Part shown: piece by piece, positions 1 to 7,825 of the stretch
Position numbering within the stretch: position 1 is the stretch's first letter
How the letters are laid out: each line of letters opens with the position of its first letter
Assembly: GCA_017472565.1 (NCBI GenBank)
Contig: JAFUPY010000097.1
Location: forward strand, 1-64,000
Length of the DNA: 64,000 bases
Direction: 5' to 3'
Source of the DNA: Eubacterium sp.
GTDB taxonomy: Bacteria > Bacillota > Clostridia > Lachnospirales > Lachnospiraceae
Notes under the pieces: generated by a model
The model's database searches: none
What the model was told of the DNA's origin: nothing
What the model saw: the letters and a program-made list of their open reading frames with translations, nothing else
Program-made: the position numbers and the translations under genes

Positions 1-228
1 GGTATCAGGAGTAGAGTTGTCTGTTCTACCGGTAAGATAATCTACAGATGTATCAAAAACCTCTGCCATAGCTTGGATTACATGGATTGAGGGCATTCGT
101 TCTCCTGATTCATATCTTAAGTAAGCTGGTTGTGACAAGTTCATTCGCTTAGCAGCCTCTTGCTTGGTTATGCCGAGTTTTTCACGACAAGAGATGAGTC
201 GTTGACGGTTCAATGTGTAACTGTTCAT
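1..228 (-). CDS. XRE-family HTH transcriptional repressor (partial, C-terminus off window)
   Basis: The 76 visible codons start MNSYTLNRQRLISCREKLG and carry a complete XRE/Cro helix-turn-helix: KQEAAKRMNLSQPAYLRYE followed by SGERMPS, then VFDTSVDYLTGRTD, the usual end of the HTH_3 domain. The protein should bind DNA as a dimer. It faces away from the small gene at 362. The divergent interval holds two TATACCAWTGGTATA palindromes, the expected kind of target for such a repressor. The minus-strand -10 (TATAAT, complement of 264-269) would place its own -35 inside the first palindrome, so autoregulation is likely (inference). The gene runs off the left edge, so any C-terminal domain is unseen. 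Confidence 0.9.
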   Translation of the reverse strand, partial: MNSYTLNRQRLISCREKLGITKQEAAKRMNLSQPAYLRYESGERMPSIHVIQAMAEVFDTSVDYLTGRTDNSTPDT

Positions 229-280
229 AATATAAATCTCCAATCAAAAAATACTTTGCGTGAATTATAACAGATTTTTC

Positions 281-331
281 TTGAATATACCATTGGAATA
301 TATTATAATAAGTATACCAATGGTATATAAT
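281..331 (+). promoter_or_regulatory. sigmaA promoter with two XRE operator palindromes
   Basis: TTGAAT (281-286) and TATAAT (304-309) are 17 bp apart, a good sigmaA promoter reading toward the gene at 362. Operator 1 (286-300, TATACCATTGGAATA) fills the spacer. Operator 2 (313-327, TATACCAATGGTATA, perfect apart from its centre) covers the predicted start of transcription. The two sites are 27 bp centre to centre. A repressor on both would block this promoter and overlap the divergent xre promoter. Confidence 0.75.
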
Positions 332-361
332 GAGGAGTGTTACAAACATATTAGGGGTTAC

Positions 362-553
362 ATGATACCGGAGGAAGTGTATACAAATGAGATAGACTGG
401 AGATTGATAACTTCTGATTGTGGCGTGCCAGAAGATGCACACATTTGTGGGATTGGACAATACTATGTTAAATTTGGAAGAGCCGTGAATACAGATGATG
501 TAAAAGAATTTTACGTCGATGTGTTTGATAAACGATATTGCAAGCCAATATAA
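362..553 (+). CDS. Small hypothetical protein under XRE control
   Basis: The 63-aa product begins MIPEEVYTNEIDWRLITSDC. I chose ATG 362 because AGGGG (353-357) lies just upstream at proper spacing; the upstream in-frame ATG at 260 precedes the promoter and ATG 320 lies within operator 2. The protein is acidic, has no membrane segment, and contains three cysteines. I do not recognise the family. It is the first gene behind the repressor-controlled promoter, a place typical of small phage or integrative-element proteins, but no integrase or structural gene is visible in the window. Confidence 0.55.
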   Translation: MIPEEVYTNEIDWRLITSDCGVPEDAHICGIGQYYVKFGRAVNTDDVKEFYVDVFDKRYCKPI

Positions 554-692
554 AGAAGGTGTCAATAATATATTTTATGAAAGCAATTGGTAGGCAGAGT
601 TGGTACTTATATCAGAGAAGAGCCTTCCAAATTCTAATGAATTTGTAATTGTATGCTGAGGGATGAAGTTGTACAATTAATTAGGAAAGGAT

Positions 693-1598
693 GTGATTAT
701 TATCTTTTTCTTCTTTTTTGACGAAGAAACCGATACTACCATTCCGGTTGAGGTGGAGTTAGATAATGAAAACGAACAGGAACTGGAATATTTTTTTGAT
801 GATAAGGTTAGAAAAATTTGGCATGCGCAAAAAGAAGAAATTTATTTTTCTATCGTTGATGTGTGTCAGGTGCTTACTGACAGTGTAGATGGCCGAAAAT
901 ATTGGAATAAACTTAAGCAAAGGCTCAAAGCCGAGGGAAATGAAACGGTGACAAATTGTCACCAGTTGAAAATGAGAGCTGCTGACGGTAAAATGCGAAA
1001 AACTGATTGCGCTACTACCGAACAGCTTCTTCGTATTATGCAGTCCATTCCTTCGAAAAAAGCTGAACCATTTAAATTATGGTTAGCAAAAGTTGGCAGA
1101 GAACGCCTGGAAGAGTATGCAGATCCAGAACTCGCATTTGAACGAATGATTTATACATATCGTCAAAAAGGATATTCTGAGAAGTGGATTGAGCAGCGTC
1201 TTCATGCTATTGATGTAAGAAAAGCTCTTACCGATGAATGGCATCGTGCAGGGATTGAAAGCACACACCAATATGCAGCGCTGACTAGTATACTTACCAA
1301 AGCATGGTCCGGTAAAAATGTGCAAGAATACAAAAAATACAAAGGTCTTCACAAAGAAAATCTGCGGGATAATATGACTAATATTGAACTTGCATTAAAT
1401 CAACTTGCAGAAGTATCTGCAACTGCAATTTCACAGGCAAAAAATCCGAAAGGTTTTCCGGAAACTAAGGGTACTGTTTTAGAAGGCGGTGCCATAGCAG
1501 GCAATGCCAGAAAAGAATTAGAAGAAAGAATTGGCAGGAGTGTTATTTCGCCGCTAAATGCACAAGTGCCGAATTTGCTTGATGAAACAGAAGAATAA
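693..1598 (+). CDS. BRO-N domain protein (phage antirepressor type)
   Basis: The core matches the BRO-N family widespread in Firmicutes accessory regions: KVRKIWHAQKEEIYFSIVDV, a WNKLKQRLKAEGNETVTNCH segment, then AEPFKLWLAKVGRERLEE, with a C-terminal KENLRDNMTNIELALNQLAE region and a RKELEERIGRSVIS end. Such proteins are usually DNA-binding antirepressors of phages or mobile elements. The start is uncertain. The frame opens at 681 after a stop and offers only GTG 693, 2 nt after AGGAAAGG, giving an odd V-III-FFFFF-DEE N-terminus. The homologous part begins near residue 34, so the first ~30 residues may be a degenerate extension. Confidence 0.75.
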   Translation: MIIIFFFFFDEETDTTIPVEVELDNENEQELEYFFDDKVRKIWHAQKEEIYFSIVDVCQVLTDSVDGRKYWNKLKQRLKAEGNETVTNCHQLKMRAADGKMRKTDCATTEQLLRIMQSIPSKKAEPFKLWLAKVGRERLEEYADPELAFERMIYTYRQKGYSEKWIEQRLHAIDVRKALTDEWHRAGIESTHQYAALTSILTKAWSGKNVQEYKKYKGLHKENLRDNMTNIELALNQLAEVSATAISQAKNPKGFPETKGTVLEGGAIAGNARKELEERIGRSVISPLNAQVPNLLDETEE

Positions 1599-1620
1599 TA
1601 AAAATAAGGTATAAGTAGTA

Positions 1621-1662
1621 GGAGTCAGGAAACGAAAAAGTATTTCTTGACTCTTTTTTCTT
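1621..1662 (+). terminator. Rho-independent terminator after BRO-N gene
   Basis: GAGTCAGG pairs with CTTGACTC (one mismatch) across a short A-rich loop and is followed by TTTTTTC. It closes the left accessory patch. Confidence 0.6.
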
Positions 1663-1755
1663 GCTTGCACTATTTTTATAATGCATTTCTTTCGCCAATC
1701 ATTTACAATAGATACATACTGTAAAGTAAGGCAATGAACTACAATAGAACTGCAA

Positions 1756-1786
1756 TAGAACCTTACAACGTAAGGTTTATATAAGA
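1756..1786 (+). promoter_or_regulatory. Palindromic operator in promoter of the SdpI-like gene
   Basis: AACCTTAC-AAC-GTAAGGTT (1759-1777) is a perfect palindrome with 8-bp arms. It lies between a possible -35 TAGAAC (1756-1761) and -10 TATAAG (1781-1786), a 19-bp spacer typical of MerR-activated promoters. The duplicated CAATAGAAC just upstream is a second small repeat. No MerR-type gene is in the window, so the regulator is inferred. Confidence 0.5.
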
Positions 1787-1805
1787 GTAAAACGGAGGCA
1801 CTTGT

Positions 1806-2186
1806 ATGGGATTTTGGATTTATATGTTATTTATGACCATCATCATACCCATAACGATGGTTGCATTTGGAAAACGCTTCCGCAAATCTGCCCCAGACAA
1901 AATCAATCACTTGTTTGGTTATCGAACCAAAAGATCCATGATGAATCGAGCTACATGGGAGTTCGCCCACCAGCATATGGGCAATCTGTGGTTCCGCTGG
2001 GGAAGTATCATATGTCCGGTTTCGGTAATTGCAATGCTGCCGACCATCGGCAAAAGTGTTGATGTTGTGGGAACCGTTGGAGCGATCATTATTATGGTGC
2101 AGTTGATTCCAATGTTTGTAAGTGTTGCTTTTACAGAGAAAGCGTTGAAAGAAACCTTCGATGATTATGGAAGACGAAGGCTGTAA
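1806..2186 (+). CDS. SdpI-family membrane protein
   Basis: This 126-aa protein has three hydrophobic segments and the SdpI-family signature FGYRTKRSMMNRATWEFAHQ followed by a MGNLWFRWG stretch. Family members sit in the cytoplasmic membrane; the Bacillus namesake gives immunity to the SdpC toxin, but most short homologues, like this one, have no known substrate. ATG 1806 follows GGAGG at 1794-1798. It is followed after 33 bp by an MFS transporter and may be co-transcribed. No SdpC-like toxin is nearby, so an immunity role is not supported. Confidence 0.8.
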   Translation: MGFWIYMLFMTIIIPITMVAFGKRFRKSAPDKINHLFGYRTKRSMMNRATWEFAHQHMGNLWFRWGSIICPVSVIAMLPTIGKSVDVVGTVGAIIIMVQLIPMFVSVAFTEKALKETFDDYGRRRL

Positions 2187-2219
2187 ATGTGTGAAGATTT
2201 TGTTGTTAGGGAGAGTGTT

Positions 2220-3473
2220 ATGAACAATTTATCACGCAACATGCGTGCCTGGCTGGCGGTCATTTCCTGTTGTGCAGGAATCTTTTGGTCAGGATCATTG
2301 ATTTTTGGATTCCCGGGAGTGATGGGAGAATATTGGAGAGAGACTTTTTCGGTTAGCACTGCTGCCACATCTAAGATTACTATGTTTGTGTTGCTGGGGC
2401 TGGCCTGCTTTAGCTTCTTTTCCGGAAAATTTCATTTGCGGTTTGGCACAAGAAAAAGTTTTCTGGTTGGCACTGTATTGATCGTGGCATCCATGTTTGT
2501 ACTGCTTTTTGGCAAAAATATTTATATGGTATATTTGTGGGCTGCCCTGAATGGAGCATCTTCCATGTTTATCTATTCTCCTGGGCTTGCCACGGTACAG
2601 CGATGGATTCCCCATAAAAAGGGTCTGGTAACAGGCATGGTGAATCTGGTGTTTGGTATTTCTGCGGCAATCATGTCACCGATTTTTAAAGGAATGCTGA
2701 CACGATTTGATTACAAAAACATGTTGACCATTGTGGTTATCCTGATTGTGGTGGTAAACCTGCTCGCACTTATTTTCTGTGAAATGCCAGAGTTTGTAAA
2801 ACTGTCTGAAAGACAGAAAAAAGATCACCACGAATTGTTAGAGAAAGTGCGTATCGCCAACGAGAAAAAAGGGGTTGCGGCAGGGTATTTCTACAAGCCA
2901 AAAGAAGCGATAAAAACCGTGCCATTTTGGTGTATGTGCGTCATCTGGGCATGTATGGGGGCTGCAGGTATTTCCATGGTCACACTGTCTACAAATTATG
3001 CAGCATATCTCGGTATTACCAGTGGCGTGGTAATCCTTACTGTATTCAATATCACCAACGGCCTTAGCCGAATTGTGGCAGGTTTTCTGTCAGACAAGAT
3101 TGGCGGCAGAACGGTGGGATGTATTGCCTTTGTGGCGGCAACTATCGGCTACTTTGGCTTGAACTTTGGCACATCCTTTGTCTTGATTACCGTATTTGCA
3201 GCCTGTGTGGGATACGGATTCGGAACCATGTTTGCCGTATCCTCACCAATTCTCACCGATATCTATGGCATCAAGTACTTTGGTCTAATCTTCGGACTGG
3301 TATTTATGTCTTATGGATTCCTGGGTGGTATCCTTGGCCCAAACCTGTACGGTGTGGTATTGCAGTCCACAGGTTCCTATCATCCGGTGTTTATTTACCT
3401 TGGCATTTTTGCATTGATATCAGCCATTATGATTCAATTTGTGAAGCCACTTCGTAAAAAGGAAATCATTTGA
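2220..3473 (+). CDS. MFS transporter, oxalate/formate antiporter (OFA) type
   Basis: The 417-aa protein has about 12 membrane segments. It opens with NNLSRNMRAWLAVISCC, the FWSGSLIFGFPGVMGEYWR region and the interdomain loop AGFLSDKIGGRTVGC, as in OFA-type monocarboxylate or oxalate:formate exchangers. The central cytoplasmic loop is charged (SERQKKDHHELLEKVRIANE). I chose ATG 2220 over upstream in-frame starts because AGGGAG precedes it at good spacing. Substrate is not predictable; small organic acid exchange is the family norm. The next gene, a MATE transporter, follows after 29 bp. Confidence 0.85.
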   Translation: MNNLSRNMRAWLAVISCCAGIFWSGSLIFGFPGVMGEYWRETFSVSTAATSKITMFVLLGLACFSFFSGKFHLRFGTRKSFLVGTVLIVASMFVLLFGKNIYMVYLWAALNGASSMFIYSPGLATVQRWIPHKKGLVTGMVNLVFGISAAIMSPIFKGMLTRFDYKNMLTIVVILIVVVNLLALIFCEMPEFVKLSERQKKDHHELLEKVRIANEKKGVAAGYFYKPKEAIKTVPFWCMCVIWACMGAAGISMVTLSTNYAAYLGITSGVVILTVFNITNGLSRIVAGFLSDKIGGRTVGCIAFVAATIGYFGLNFGTSFVLITVFAACVGYGFGTMFAVSSPILTDIYGIKYFGLIFGLVFMSYGFLGGILGPNLYGVVLQSTGSYHPVFIYLGIFALISAIMIQFVKPLRKKEII

Positions 3474-3502
3474 TTGCATTGACATAAGACTGGAGAAAAA
3501 GA

Positions 3503-4834
3503 ATGGTAATTCAGTTATCGGAACATTTTTCATACAAAAAAATATTGCGATTTACCTTTCCGTCCATTGTTATGATGATTTTTACCTCCATCTATAGCGT
3601 TGTGGATGGCCTGTTCGTGTCCAATTTTGCTGGAAAAACACCTTTTGCGGCCTTAAATTTAATATATCCGTATATTATGATATTAGGGACAGTCGGATTG
3701 ATGTTTGGAACAGGTGGCTGTGCTTTGGTTTCCAAAATTATGGGCGAGGGAGACAGAGAAAAGGCCCATCGTACCTTTTCCCTGATCGTGTGTGCGTCAA
3801 TTCTGTGCGGTCTGATTTTAACAATTGTTGGATATGTATCTCTGCGCCCGGTGGCGATCTTGATGGGCGCGCAGGGAGAAATGCTGGAATACTGTGTGGC
3901 TTATGGCAGAATCTTGATTATTGCCATGATACCATTTGTGCTGCAGATGGAGTTTCAAAGTTTTTTTGTGGCAGCAGAACGACCGCAGCTCGGACTTTTT
4001 ATTACCCTTGGTGCGGGTGTTACCAATATTGTGCTGGATGCCATTATTGTAGGCGTTTTGAATGGCGGACTGGTGGGAGCAGCTATCGCAACGGCAATTA
4101 GTCAGCTGGTTGGCGGTATTGTTCCATTGCTGTACTTTTTGCTTCCAAATAAAAGTGCATTGCGAATGCGCAGACCGATTTTGAATATAAAAGCACTGGG
4201 AAAGACCTGTACCAATGGGGCATCGGAGCTGATGACCAACATCTCCATGTCTCTGGTAAGCATGCTCTATAACATTCAGTTGATGAAGTTTGCCGGGGAA
4301 GATGGTGTGGCGGCATACGGCGTACTGATGTATGTCAACTTTGTTTTTGTGGCAGCTTTTATCGGTTATTCTATGGGCTCGGCACCGATCGTAAGCTATC
4401 ACTATGGGGCAGAGAATCATGGAGAATTAAAAAATGTACTGAAAAAAAGTATCGTCATCATTGCAATCTTTTCCGCGGTGATGATTACCCTGGGAGAAGT
4501 GTTGGCGTATCCATTGTCTGCCTTGTTCGTAGGCTACGATCAGACACTGTTTGAACTGACGCTGCGAGGCTTCCGCATATTCTCGCTGTCCTTCTTTTTT
4601 GCAGGGATGGCGGTGTACGGTTCGTCCTTTTTTACCGCCCTTAACAACGGCATCATATCTGCCACCATTTCCTTTCTGCGAACATTGGTGTTCCAGATTG
4701 GCGCAGTTATGCTGCTGCCGCTGATTTTGGGAATCGATGGTATCTGGTTCTCCATTGTTGTGGCAGAACTGATGGCATTTGTAATTGCAATCTTATTTAT
4801 TGTAGCGAAACGAAAAAAATATCATTACTGGTAA
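3503..4834 (+). CDS. MATE family multidrug/sodium efflux transporter
   Basis: This 443-aa protein has 12 predicted membrane segments. It shows the MATE pattern: an N-terminal FPSIVMMIFTSIYSVVDGLF helix, GTGGCALVSKIMGEGDREKA after helix 2, and a repeated second half with AFIGYSMGSAPIVSYHYGAE. Such proteins exchange cations for drugs or metabolites. GGAGA precedes ATG 3503. The gene lies between an MFS transporter and an aldo/keto reductase (10-bp gap), suggesting one operon from 1806 or 2220 to 5981. Confidence 0.88.
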   Translation: MVIQLSEHFSYKKILRFTFPSIVMMIFTSIYSVVDGLFVSNFAGKTPFAALNLIYPYIMILGTVGLMFGTGGCALVSKIMGEGDREKAHRTFSLIVCASILCGLILTIVGYVSLRPVAILMGAQGEMLEYCVAYGRILIIAMIPFVLQMEFQSFFVAAERPQLGLFITLGAGVTNIVLDAIIVGVLNGGLVGAAIATAISQLVGGIVPLLYFLLPNKSALRMRRPILNIKALGKTCTNGASELMTNISMSLVSMLYNIQLMKFAGEDGVAAYGVLMYVNFVFVAAFIGYSMGSAPIVSYHYGAENHGELKNVLKKSIVIIAIFSAVMITLGEVLAYPLSALFVGYDQTLFELTLRGFRIFSLSFFFAGMAVYGSSFFTALNNGIISATISFLRTLVFQIGAVMLLPLILGIDGIWFSIVVAELMAFVIAILFIVAKRKKYHYW

Positions 4835-4844
4835 GGAGGTTTTT

Positions 4845-5981
4845 ATGGTATATAACAAATTCAAAGGATTAGACATTTCTGCCCTTGGGGTAGGAACCAT
4901 GCGTTATCCGATCATCGATGGCAAGGAAGAGCAGATTGATGTGGAACAGGCCCGGGAAATGATTGCCTATGCAATGGAACAGGGCATCAACTATTATGAT
5001 ACTGCATGGGGCTATTATGCAGGCAATTCGGAACTTGTGACAGGAGAGCTGCTGAAAGAGTACCCTCGTGAAAGCTTTTATCTGGCTTCCAAGTTTCCAG
5101 GCTATGACGTTTCCAACTTTGGAAAGGTGGAAGAAATTTTTGAAAAACAGTTGGAAAAATGTCAGGTAGATTACTTTGATTTCTATTTGATTCACAATGT
5201 AAATGAAGAAAACATCGAATATTACCTTGATGATGCGACTTATCATACCGTGGAGTATCTGTTGAAACAGAAGGAAAACGGACGTATCCGTTATCTGGGA
5301 TTTTCTTTCCATGGTGCCTATGATGTGACCAAACGCTACCTGGAAACATACGGAAAATACATGGAGTTTGCCCAGATTCAGCTTAACTGGCTGGATTGGA
5401 CCTTCCAGAAGGCAAAGGAACAGGTAGAACTGCTGCGAGAATATAAGCTTCCAATTATCGTCATGGAACCACTGCGCGGGGGCAAGCTGGCAAAACTGGC
5501 AGAAGAAGATGCGGCAAAACTTCGCAGGCTTCGTCCGGAAGAAACCGTGCCAGGCTGGTCCTTCCGATTCCTGCAGGCATTTCCAGACGTGGTAACTATT
5601 CTTTCAGGTATGTCTGATCTGGAACAGACCAAGCAAAATATTGCGATTTTCCAGACAGAAGCACCATTGACGAAAGAGGAAACGGAAGCTTTGTTAGAGG
5701 TTGCTGAGGACATTCAGGCAAGAACCATGATGCCATGTACCGCATGCCGTTACTGTACCCCATATTGTCCGAAAGAACTGGATATTCCAAGTCTGTTAGA
5801 GGCGTACAATGAACATACTTTTGCCGGTGGTGGCTGGATGGCGCAGGCAATGGTTGGCAATCAGCCAGAGGGCAGGCGTCCATGGGACTGCATCGGCTGT
5901 CGGGCCTGCGAAGCGGTATGTCCACAGAAATTAGTAATATCCGAAGCACTGGCCGACTTTAGTAAAAAGTTACGTCCATAA
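4845..5981 (+). CDS. Aldo/keto reductase with C-terminal 2x[4Fe-4S] ferredoxin domain
   Basis: Residues 1-280 form an AKR TIM barrel with the tetrad Asp52, Tyr57, Lys83 and His117 (YYDTAWGYY, LASKFPG, FYLIHNV). The C-terminus adds two cysteine clusters: CTACRYCTPYCP near residue 298 and CIGCRACEAVCPQ near 349, each suited to a [4Fe-4S] cluster. This 378-aa architecture is common in anaerobic Clostridia, where electrons may come from ferredoxin as well as NADPH; physiological substrate is unknown. AAGGAGG precedes ATG 4845. It ends the upstream transporter cluster, closed by a strong terminator. Confidence 0.9.
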   Translation: MVYNKFKGLDISALGVGTMRYPIIDGKEEQIDVEQAREMIAYAMEQGINYYDTAWGYYAGNSELVTGELLKEYPRESFYLASKFPGYDVSNFGKVEEIFEKQLEKCQVDYFDFYLIHNVNEENIEYYLDDATYHTVEYLLKQKENGRIRYLGFSFHGAYDVTKRYLETYGKYMEFAQIQLNWLDWTFQKAKEQVELLREYKLPIIVMEPLRGGKLAKLAEEDAAKLRRLRPEETVPGWSFRFLQAFPDVVTILSGMSDLEQTKQNIAIFQTEAPLTKEETEALLEVAEDIQARTMMPCTACRYCTPYCPKELDIPSLLEAYNEHTFAGGGWMAQAMVGNQPEGRRPWDCIGCRACEAVCPQKLVISEALADFSKKLRP

Positions 5982-6052
5982 AAATGAATGGTAGTTGGGA
6001 TAGATAAGCAATAAATACATGAAACACTGAATAAATAAGAATATCGATTTTT

Positions 6053-6092
6053 GCAAGGATAGATGAATGTTTTTCATCTGTCCTTGCTTTTT
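6053..6092 (+). terminator. Rho-independent terminator after aldo/keto reductase
   Basis: GCAAGGATAGATGAA pairs with TTCATCTGTCCTTGC around a 5-nt loop and is followed by TTTTTG. It separates the reductase operon from nhaC. Confidence 0.88.
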
Positions 6093-6260
6093 GTTGCATA
6101 AAATTAAATTTTCTAATGAAAACCACTTTTTTTACACCCAAAATTGTGATAGAATAGGCGCACTATGCGACAAGATTCGAGCGGTGAATCCTGTACGTTA
6201 CACAACAATCCAAAGGAAGCTGCCTGCGACAGCTTCTTCAGGAAAACGGAGGTAAATAGT

Positions 6261-7577
6261 ATGAAAAAAGGTAATCCAATTGCACTGTTACCAATTTTAG
6301 TATTCTTAGTGCTTTACCTTGGTCTTGGTATTACGTTCGAGTATATTATGCATATCCCAATGGGATTTTATAATATACCGATCGTAGTAGCATTTCTGGT
6401 AGCACTGTTGGTAGCATGTCTCCAGAACCATAAGTTGAAGTTTGATGACAAACTGGTTCTGATGGCCAAGGGGGTTGGTGACAAAAACATTATTACCATG
6501 ATTCTGATCTTCATGGCAGCAGGTGTTTTTGTTGGTACCGTTGGCCGAAGCAGCGCGGAAAGTGTGGCTTATTTCGTGCTTTCTATTATTCCAGCCCAGT
6601 ACGCGGTGGTGGTATTGTTTGTAGTTGCCGCCTTCGTATCTCTGGCGATGGGTACATCGGTAGGGACAATCACACTGATCACACCAATTGCAGTTGCCAT
6701 TGCAGCAAGCACAGGATTTGCAGTGCCTCTCTGTGTTGGTGCGGTTGTGGGCGGTGCCATGTTTGGTGACAATCTGTCCTTTATTTCCGATACCACCATT
6801 GCGGCATGTAATGGTCAGGGCTGTCAGATGAAGGACAAGTTCCGGGAAAACTTCTGGATCGCCCTTCCGGCAGCAATTGTAACGGTGATAATTCTCCTTG
6901 TAAAATGCGCAGGCGCAGATGTAAGCAATGTGGTGGTGGGTGACTACAACCTGATTCAGATCATTCCATACATCCTGGTATTGGTGGGCGGTATCATCGG
7001 TATCAATGTATTTGTGGTTCTGGTCATCGGCATTATCTGTGGTTCTGTTATTATGGTGGCATCCGGTGCAACGGCAATGACAGATCTGATTGCAAGCATG
7101 GGAAGCGGTGCATCCGGTATGTTCGAAACCACTATGGTGGCGATTCTGGTTTCCGCAATCTGCGCACTGATTGCAGAGCATGGCGGCTTCGTAGCACTGT
7201 TGAACTTTATCAAACGTATCTTCAAGGGCAAACGTGGTGGTAAGCTTGGTATGGGTCTTTTGGTTGGCGCCATGGACATTGCAACAGCCAATAATACCGT
7301 TGCAATCGTTATGGCAAATCCAATTGCAAAGGAAATGGCAGAGGATTATGACATCTCTCCAAGAAAGGCAGCTTCCATTCTGGATACTTTCTCCTGTGTA
7401 GCTCAGGGAATCATTCCATATGGTGCCCAGATGTTAGTTGCACTGGCAGCCTGTGCAGAACTTGGATATGAAGTGTCGGCATTTGATATTATTCCGAATC
7501 TGTTCTACCCATACATGTTATTATTGAGCGTACTGGTATTCATTTTCTTTATTCCAGAAAAGAAACGCACAAAATAG
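6261..7577 (+). CDS. nhaC: Na+/H+ antiporter, NhaC family
   Basis: The 438-aa protein has about 11-12 membrane segments and NhaC-family motifs: AMGTSVGTITLITPIAVAIA and GGAMFGDNLSFISDTTIAA, which hold the polar residues of the ion path, and GAMDIATANNTVAIVMANPI in the second half. It would exchange Na+ for H+, or act as a substrate/Na+ exchanger. ATG 6261 follows GGAGG (6248-6252); an upstream in-frame ATG at 6165 lies in the untranslated leader. The leader has an extended -10 (TGATAGAAT, 6147-6155) and two small hairpins (GATTC/GAATC and GAAGCTG/CAGCTTC), no recognised riboswitch. Confidence 0.88.
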   Translation: MKKGNPIALLPILVFLVLYLGLGITFEYIMHIPMGFYNIPIVVAFLVALLVACLQNHKLKFDDKLVLMAKGVGDKNIITMILIFMAAGVFVGTVGRSSAESVAYFVLSIIPAQYAVVVLFVVAAFVSLAMGTSVGTITLITPIAVAIAASTGFAVPLCVGAVVGGAMFGDNLSFISDTTIAACNGQGCQMKDKFRENFWIALPAAIVTVIILLVKCAGADVSNVVVGDYNLIQIIPYILVLVGGIIGINVFVVLVIGIICGSVIMVASGATAMTDLIASMGSGASGMFETTMVAILVSAICALIAEHGGFVALLNFIKRIFKGKRGGKLGMGLLVGAMDIATANNTVAIVMANPIAKEMAEDYDISPRKAASILDTFSCVAQGIIPYGAQMLVALAACAELGYEVSAFDIIPNLFYPYMLLLSVLVFIFFIPEKKRTK

Positions 7578-7618
7578 GAGTATGACAAAATCAGCGAAAA
7601 CTTAAAAAACATATGACG

Positions 7619-7664
7619 AAATCGTCAAAAAATCAATTGATTTTTTGGCGATTTCTTTTTTTTT
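7619..7664 (+). terminator. Strong terminator after nhaC
   Basis: An 18-bp stem (GAAATCGTCAAAAAATCA with its complement, one G-T pair, 7619-7656) is followed by eight T. Confidence 0.9.
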
Positions 7665-7738
7665 GTGCACACCAGACAAAAAACAAATGTTTTTATGTGA
7701 AAAACTAACAAAAACGCATAGGGTCAACCGGCAAATTA

Positions 7739-7767
7739 TTGTAATAATGATGAAAAAGTGTTAAAAT
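7739..7767 (+). promoter_or_regulatory. Promoter of the pot-frl operon
   Basis: TTGTAA (7739-7744), 17 bp, TAAAAT (7762-7767). It is the only clear promoter before the ABC importer genes. TTATT/AATAA dyad symmetry overlaps the -35. Confidence 0.6.
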
Positions 7768-7825
7768 TGCTCTTATCAGAAGTGTATGTTTTTACGCAAA
7801 AATTTATAGAAGGGGTACGAGAAAG

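Noticed and set aside
182..565. 127-codon minus-strand frame across the xre promoter region
   Set aside because: It covers the divergent promoter and operators and has no ribosome site; the xre start at 228 is in another frame.
6306..7181. 291-codon minus-strand frame
   Set aside because: Antisense shadow of nhaC; His/Cys/Asn-rich composition and no ribosome site.
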